Below, one piece after another: positions 7,596 to 12,000 of a stretch of DNA of 12,000 bases. Location: NCBI RefSeq assembly GCF_964340395.1, contig NC_135550.1, positions 18,072,484-18,084,483 of the forward strand, given 5' to 3'. The notes below the pieces were generated by a model, which saw nothing but the letters and a program-made list of their open reading frames with translations, was not told where the DNA came from and searched no databases. Origin of the DNA: Glandiceps talaboti (lineage: Eukaryota; Hemichordata; Enteropneusta; Spengelidae). How positions within the stretch are numbered: the stretch's first letter is position 1; every line of letters begins with the position of its first letter. A program made the position numbers and the translations under genes.

Positions 7596-7638
7596 TTTTA
7601 TTTACTATACATTTAAAAAACATACAGATAGATTCGAG
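7596..7638. mobile_element. Solo arm of the same MITE
   Basis: TTTACTATACATTTAAAAAA then CATACAGATAGATTCGAG corresponds to the right arm of 4367-4468 (TTTACCAAACATT, CGTACAGATTGATTCGAG). The opposite arm is absent; a different small hairpin (7528-7566) lies just upstream. Confidence 0.65.
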
Positions 7639-7896
7639 TGTCTGCGCTCTGGACCGTCAGTTTGTAGTATTAAATCATCGTCTATGCCCTTGTGCTGATA
7701 TGATACCAATAAAATTGTATCGACAGGTATACGTTTTGGTCGCAGGCAAGTATTTAAATTTACTCTTGTTTTGTTACGTTTCTGACTCGTAGTCGAGCAA
7801 CTGACATGCTCCGATCCGCGGCAAACCCTTCTCGCAACTCCGTTGCTCCATAGACAAGTATAGTTGTACAGTTTACCGTGGCCGATGGCGACAAAT

Positions 7897-8037
7897 CGGT
7901 CTTCTAATTCAAGTGTCGGTCTTCTAGTTCAAAAAAACGGTCTTCTAATTCAAGTGTCGGTCTTTTAGTTCAAGTGTCGGTCTTCCAATTCAAAAATCGG
8001 TCTTCTAGTTCAAGTGTCGGTCTTCTAGTTCAAGTGT
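7897..8037. repeat. 20-bp tandem array, seven units
   Basis: Units of CGGTCTTCTAGTTCAAGTGT, six of 20 bp and one of 21. Five end AAGTGT; units 2 and 5 end in an A-run instead. A degenerate eighth unit begins at 8038. The unit length is not a multiple of three, so the plus ORF running through it (7974-8237) is incidental. Confidence 0.95.
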
Positions 8038-8040
8038 CGG

Positions 8041-8283
8041 ATTTCGGCCTCGGTAATAGTTCTATACTTGTCTGTGGACTTGTCTGTGGTTGCTCGCTAC
8101 TCAGCCTGATGGCCTCACTGCGTAGTTATGAGCTAGCAACTTCACGAGCGCCCGTGGTTCTCGCCAGCACAGACCACTGTCTTTTTCTGCTTTCACTACC
8201 CATGATCTCGTCTGTCTGGTGGTTTAAAATGTTGTAGCACTAGAGGGTGTCATTGGACTATAAAGGCCAAAGGGTCCTTTTTC
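8041..8283. other. Unique spacer after the 20-bp array
   Basis: Contains a short direct repeat (ACTTGTCTGTGG followed by CTTGTCTGTGG). An ORF extends to 8237 but starts in the tandem array and has no recognisable motifs. Confidence 0.4.
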
Positions 8284-8330
8284 ATTGATTTACTAAGGTT
8301 ATAACATACAATTAACCTTTGTAAATCAAT
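8284..8330. repeat. 17-bp stem, 13-base loop hairpin
   Basis: ATTGATTTACTAAGGTT (8284-8300) and AACCTTTGTAAATCAAT (8314-8330) are reverse complements except for one base. Could be a foldback/MITE core or a chance stem in A+T-rich DNA, though 16 of 17 pairs is unlikely by chance. There is no T-run to suggest a terminator. Confidence 0.75.
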
Positions 8331-8569
8331 TGATCTACCAGGCTGATGAACATTTTCGGTCCTGTCGTTGCATTATATTAAAACACAGCATCTGCTGTCA
8401 TTCATTTCCATCAGTTCGCATGTCTGTCATTAATACTGACACCCAATCTGATGTGTTGAAAGCGGCTACAAACGACATAGAACGATGGAAATAGAGGTAA
8501 ATAAAGACACCTAGCCGACTTCACCACATTAGATTTTAATCAGATTGAGTGACACCCAACAACGGTACA

Positions 8570-8920
8570 CTTCTTCTTACAACTCTCTTACAAATCAACA
8601 ATTAACGGACTTGCACCTGAATATACCTTGCTGAACGCATTCTATGGAACAATTACACACCCTGTGCTCTGGTCATGAGCTCACACTCATTACCCGAGAA
8701 CTAGTATTAAATTATATGGCGATCGATCACCTATACTCCCGTCCAAAGTAGTAGCCCCCATCGGGCTTCGCCCTTTGGAGGTTAATTATATGGCGATCGA
8801 TCACCTATACATCTGTAACCATTTGGAATCGACTACAAGTGATCTGCCATCCGATACTGTAACGAGTCTCAGAGCTAAATTAATGATTCCATTCAGGATA
8901 TTTGGTAATTTTCATTATGA
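8570..8920 (+). pseudogene. Relic of LINE reverse-transcriptase C-terminal region (type 1)
   Basis: Broken reading frames give YKSTINGLAPEY, then RTSIKLYGDRSP, then LPSDTVTSLRAKL. In that order and spacing they correspond to the conserved tail after the RT domain in CR1/Rex-like non-LTR retrotransposons (typical hallmarks: HGLAPxYL, KTYGDRxFS, LWNxLP, TSFKxKLK). Frame changes between the motifs, internal stops and a 74-bp duplication/insertion show it is dead. The 5' part and 3' tail were not recognised. Confidence 0.6.
8710..8810. repeat. 27-bp direct duplication flanking a 47-bp hairpin insert
   Basis: The 27-bp sequence at 8710-8736 (contains TATGGCGATCGATCACC) is repeated exactly at 8784-8810. 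Between them is a G+C-rich insert with an imperfect hairpin, CCCCCATCGGGC (8755-8766), loop TTC, GCCCTTTGGAGG (8770-8781). It interrupts the LINE relic at its YGDRS motif. Confidence 0.9.
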
Positions 8921-8924
8921 ACTC

Positions 8925-9390
8925 TGAAATGAAGTCAAAAAAGATTGTCACATTGAAATAGCCAGCCAACCAGTTTCTTCTTCCATCTTCTACGAGGCAC
9001 CATACCGTCTTGGACCCGTCACCGTGTATAGAATTGAATTCACAACGAAACATTCATACATGTATCTGATTTCAACGAACGCCAAGTTAACGACTTGGTT
9101 GATTTTAATAAGTCTTATGAAAGACATCACCTGAGATTTTATATCCAATCACTTTGTCTAGATTAGTAATAAATATTCATATCTCAAAGACCATAAAATA
9201 GTTTTACAGAACAATGAAATCATACGATGAAGTTCTAAAATTAGCACATCACGTCAAAGCTTGCTGACGCTTCAATGTAAAGGTTCAAATTCATGTTATT
9301 TTTTATTTAAAAAATCGTCCAGTGTACAGTAAAGTGTAAAGTGTAACCCTTCCAACATTCCATTTTGAAAATGTCACCCTCTCCGGTCCT
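8925..9390. other. Spacer between LINE relics
   Basis: No gene recognised. May be further decayed LINE sequence upstream of the second relic, but no motif is readable. Confidence 0.4.
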
Positions 9391-9951
9391 TTGAACGCGT
9401 TTTTACAAAACTGTGATCACAGTCATTTGTTTCCCGAGTTATGTCTCAGAATATTTCTACCAGAATACAATTACAGTGATCTTTATCAGAATTTTAATAT
9501 TCAAAGTCTCCAATCTCGTGGGAAATTGCTGGATGCAGTCTTTTTATATTTATGCTCTTTTAACTCAATGTATATTGTTGCCAATGTTCCGTTTCATGTG
9601 CCCTCCAGGAATCTCCATTCCCACTACACATTTAAAATGGTACGTTTTTAATAATTCTACTCAAAGGAAAAACTCGTTTTTACCTAGGACCTTCAATTTT
9701 ATCAATACCTTGCAAAACACTGACATGTTTTCCAGTCTCAGTACTTTTAGAAAAGATGTCCTAAATGAAATAGTTGATGTGTGAATTTAACGCAATTTCG
9801 GTAATTTTACCTTCTTTTAATTTATTTTAATTCTATTTTTACTAGTTTTGTAAATATTGTATGCATTTTAGTCTTTCCAATTTCAGAGTGTCTGTAAATG
9901 GGCAGGGGTAATCCTATAGACATCTCAAATAAATAAATAAATAAATAAATA
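9391..9951 (+). mobile_element. 3' end of a non-LTR retrotransposon (type 2) with (AAAT)n tail
   Basis: Frame at 9391 onward encodes SLQSRGKLLDAVFLYLC and FHVPSRN; a shift to the next frame near 9640-9655 continues with NSFLPRTFNFINTL and FSSLSTFRKDVLNEI before a stop at 9784. These fit the post-RT C-terminus of jockey/CR1-like LINEs (RR-x-LLD-xx-FLYK, F-x-VP-x-R, N-SF-x-PR, SL-x-x-F-K). About 140 bp of 3' UTR follow, then the AAATAAATAAAT tail (9928-9951). 5'-truncated, frameshifted copy; a different family from the relic at 8570-8920. Confidence 0.7.
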
Positions 9952-10184
9952 CTAGTCTCATATGGTATTGTTAGTAGCTCCAGCTTGGGGACGGTCTCGG
10001 TCAATGTTAATATACCAGTGTAATATCGTATTGTAAGTAGCTCCAGACTGGGGACTGTCCCAGAATATGGTTTTGTACTAGTCTAGTATCGTATTGTAAG
10101 TAGCGCCAGACTGGGGACTGTCCCAGAATATGGTTTTGTACTAGTCTCGTATCGCCGTTATAAGTAGCTCCAGACTTGGGACTT
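9951..10184. repeat. 63-bp minisatellite, 3.7 copies
   Basis: Units start exactly at 9951, 10014, 10077 and 10140 with ACTAGTCT-like sequence; the last is partial. Units 2 and 3 are nearly identical; units 1 and 4 are more diverged. Units 2 and 3 contain a short hairpin, CTGGGGACTGTCCCAG. The array begins at the last base of the LINE's AAAT tail. Confidence 0.95.
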
Positions 10185-10423
10185 ATATGACGAGTTACAA
10201 AGGTTATAATACTTACGTCAAATGTCTTGTTTATAGAGTAAACCCAAACAGTTGTAATCAGTCATACCTGATAGTGAAGTCAAGTAGACCTACGTAAACC
10301 TGAGTTGACTCAAATTGTCGTGAAGAAACCCACTTGCTTGTTGGACGTCGGTGTCTCGATCCTCGAAAGCTAAGAAGTTGTATCATACCACCCAAAGAAA
10401 GTCGAGACCATCGAAGTGAGGAT
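10185..10423 (+). other. Upstream region / probable 5' UTR of the ACCS-like gene
   Basis: Unique sequence between the minisatellite and the ACCS-like ATG. The frame of the gene is open from about 10334. No clear TATA or CCAAT box; transcription may start here or at the promoter-like cluster near 7050-7190 with a non-coding first exon. Confidence 0.4.
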
Positions 10424-10537
10424 ATGGAGACATATTTATCAAAACGTGGTGACAGCATCAAAGATTCTGCTACAATTTTAGATGATGCTGAGGTCATATA
10501 TCAGGCTAATAAGTATAATAAAGAAACCAACCCAAAG
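10424..10537 (+). CDS. ACCS: ACCS-like coding exon 1
   Basis: 38 codons from ATG (context GATATGG, G at -3 and +4) to donor AAG|GTAGGT. The reading frame stays open upstream to about 10334 without another ATG, so the exon carries 5' UTR or a longer non-ATG region; the ATG was chosen because family homology begins at TYLSKRG. A partial duplicate of the exon end and donor lies 110 bp downstream. Confidence 0.8.
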
Positions 10538-11131
10538 GTAGGTACTGTACTTTGTCACCCATTGCACAAACTTTAAACTTGGACCTGTACGATGCATCGT
10601 ATATATCAGACTATACTAACAAGTATGATAAAGAAACCAACCCAAAGGTAGGTACTGTACTTAGACTCTCTCACAGTCCTGAAGCTTCGCATAAATAGCT
10701 AAAACTTGGGTTGTTTTGTATGTATCTACTGCATAATTGTACTCGTACACCAGTATCCCAGGGATCTAGCCCTGTACTGTGCGCCCTCATCGATCACATT
10801 GGGCTAACCTTTTGTTGATGGAGATCAGTAAAGTTATTTGTGAACAATCTAAATCGATTGCTCTATGATGTTAACAATGTTACATTATCAGTATCCACAA
10901 ACATAAAGAAAATATAGTATAAATAATTATTCCGGAAAGTCAAAATTTTGAACCTAAAACTAACACATTATTGTCCGTATTATTCACTTGATCATGAATA
11001 TCCACGATTTAACCAATTTCTTGATCTGCGACGATTCTTTTCGGATGATAAGTATTGCTCTTACTTTACAGGGTGTTATCAATGCAGGTACTGCTGAGAA
11101 TGTTATATCAGCTGATCTAGTTGGTGAAAGA
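10424..11131 (+). CDS. ACCS: ACCS-like PLP-dependent aminotransferase, first two coding exons
   Basis: Spliced from 10424-10537 and 11072-11131, 58 codons in total, both junctions phase 0. The product begins METYLSKRGDSI, continues through EVIYQANKYNKETNPK, and joins GVINAGTAENVISADL. This matches the N-terminus of animal ACCS (1-aminocyclopropane-1-carboxylate synthase-like protein 1), where YLSSRG, an acidic/Tyr-rich stretch, NPSG and INLGTSEN occur in the same order. The NP-x-G-x-I-x-x-G-x-A-E-N box is the conserved N-terminal box of ACC synthases and related fold-type I aminotransferases, near the substrate site. The PLP lysine and remaining domains lie beyond the right edge. Whether animal ACCS proteins make ACC is doubtful; the human protein was reported to lack that activity. 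The family call is from remembered sequence, not a search. Confidence 0.82.
10601..10662 (+). repeat. Tandem partial duplicate of ACCS exon 1 end plus splice donor
   Basis: Near-copy of 10496-10552, displaced by 105-110 bp. From AAGTAT through the donor and ten further intron bases the copies differ at one base (AAT to GAT, Asn to Asp). The reading frame through NKYDKETNPK and the donor AAG|GTAGGT are intact. The bases before it end ATATATCAG, a possible acceptor that would give a 38-nt exon (10610-10647). Lacking a pyrimidine tract, it may be only a duplication relic. Confidence 0.85.
10663..11071 (+). other. Intron 1 of the ACCS-like gene
   Basis: Runs from the (duplicated) donor to acceptor TTGCTCTTACTTTACAG. 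Apart from the duplicated exon end, nothing recognised. Confidence 0.7.
11072..11131 (+). CDS. ACCS: ACCS-like coding exon 2 (G-x-I-x-x-G-x-A-E-N box)
   Basis: 20 codons between acceptor TTGCTCTTACTTTACAG and donor AGA|GTGAGT. It encodes GVINAGTAENVISADL, the conserved ACC-synthase/aminotransferase N-terminal box with the invariant A/S-E-N. The next exon (expected to match the PSLLQYAD region) was not found up to position 12000. Confidence 0.85.
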
Positions 11132-12000
11132 GTGAGTGTTATAATTGATATCACTCTTATTTCAGTATATTATGATATTGCAATATAATGCAATTTACAT
11201 TAAATTGTGCCAATTACTTTCCTATGGAAACTTTGACAATTGAAACACATTCACACTTTTTATAACAAATAACTTAAAAACTTTGTACGACACCAATGAT
11301 TCTTTCAAGCTGAGTCCTCGGGTGTTCTTCAAGGATGGGAAGTTATTTATGTTAACGTATGTGAGATACTTCAACCTATTGTTCGTGTAGATTGATAGTA
11401 AAAACTTATGGCCCTGTCTCTGTTTACATATAAATAATAGACCACGGATGCGAGAAGTTGTAAGCCAGGATTTACTAGTATTCAAACATTTATAAATTTG
11501 TAACCATATCACCTCCACAGAGGACTCTTTATCAGTTGAATAACTAGTGACCTAGACTGCTAGACTAGCTTTGCCACAGTGGTGATAAGTATACTTGGGA
11601 GATTCACACTTTGTGATGTCCTTTTATTTTTGTATAATATTAATAATGATGTTGGGTTCTTATATAGCGCTTTCCCACTCCGTGCTCAAAGCACTTTACA
11701 ATTATTACCCCTGGCTCGGATCAGAACAGCACAACGGCCCTTTAGGCTTCCTCAACTCCCCGGGGAGCATACAATCCATTGCAGCCATTTAAGCGCATAG
11801 GATTAAAGTATGTCAGAAGAAAGTTTAAGAAGTGGCTATTTAGCCTCCTATGTTTCAAATAGTTACTGTATAGTTTCAACACTAGATGTGACCTGACAAA
11901 AACACACAGACCATTAACCTAAAAACGTTATAGTGTATAAGGCCCTATATGTCATTATGACTGATGTGCTTTATATTTGCTCTTATACGAGATCGAGGGA
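11132..12000 (+). other. Intron 2 of the ACCS-like gene (continues past the edge)
   Basis: Starts with donor GTGAGT. Contains the truncated SINE at 11640-11806. The minus ORF at 11222-11518 shows no family resemblance. No further ACCS exon was found to the window end. Confidence 0.6.
11640..11806 (-). mobile_element. SINE 3' half, same family, 5'-truncated
   Basis: Reverse complement begins TTTAATCCTATGCGCTTAAA, continues through GCAATGGATTGTATGCTCCC and GAGTTGAGGAAGCC, and ends with GAGTGGGAAAGCGCTATATA and an AT-rich tail. Homologous to 970-1115 but much less diverged, so a younger insertion. The tRNA-like head is missing, as expected from incomplete reverse transcription. Antisense to the ACCS-like gene, in its second intron. 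Confidence 0.85.

Noticed and set aside
7974-8237. 87-codon plus ORF through the 20-bp array
   Set aside because: The Ser-rich start is produced by a tandem repeat whose period is not a multiple of three; no motif follows.
11807-11870. Reading YVRRKFKKWLFSLLCF next to the truncated SINE, as a LINE ORF end
   Set aside because: Too short and without neighbouring RT motifs; probably ordinary intron sequence.

Overview
This is nuclear DNA of an animal, not a prokaryote. There are no long ORFs; coding sequence sits in short exons with GT-AG introns, surrounded by SINE, LINE and MITE debris and A+T-rich intron and intergenic sequence. Gene content, exon sizes and the SINE tail (ending GCGCTATATAA) suggest a marine invertebrate, either a deuterostome such as a hemichordate or cephalochordate, or a lophotrochozoan. 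The species cannot be resolved by eye.

Two protein genes can be assembled by splicing, although neither shows as a long ORF. On the minus strand, about 4942 to 1144, lie the first four recognised coding exons of a CGRRF1-like (cell growth regulator with RING finger) gene: an N-terminal membrane segment, an NPF-x-LEI segment, an exon with a YWG motif and an exon with LPRTKYPL. The RING-encoding end was not found and probably lies left of the window. On the plus strand, from 10424, are the first two coding exons of an ACCS-like gene (1-aminocyclopropane-1-carboxylate synthase-like, PLP-dependent aminotransferase family). The second carries the family's G-x-I-x-x-G-x-A-E-N box, and the gene runs off the right edge.

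The genes are divergent, head to head, about 5.5 kb apart. The CGRRF1 start codon sits inside a consensus YY1 motif. The spacer from about 5340 to 7330 is relatively CpG-rich and holds promoter-like motifs: a 21-bp perfect inverted repeat resembling the Staf/ZNF143 site, ETS and CCAAT boxes, four octamers (ATTTGCAT), a CRE half-site and a TATA box. The right half of the spacer is repeat-rich: a 20-bp tandem array (7897-8037), hairpins, two LINE 3'-end relics (about 8570-8920 and 9391-9951) and a 63-bp minisatellite (9951-10184) abutting the LINE's AAAT tail.

The CGRRF1 introns contain three same-orientation copies of an unrecognised ~150-bp repeat with conserved inverted-repeat stems, one complete tRNA-derived SINE, a TA-flanked MITE, a tandem repeat and an (AT)n run. 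The ACCS introns contain a duplicated exon end with its splice donor and a second, 5'-truncated SINE.

Most promising for a second look: the three-copy structured intron repeat, the duplicated ACCS exon end, and the Staf-like inverted repeat plus octamer cluster in the divergent spacer. No CRISPR, operon, virus or toxin gene was seen.
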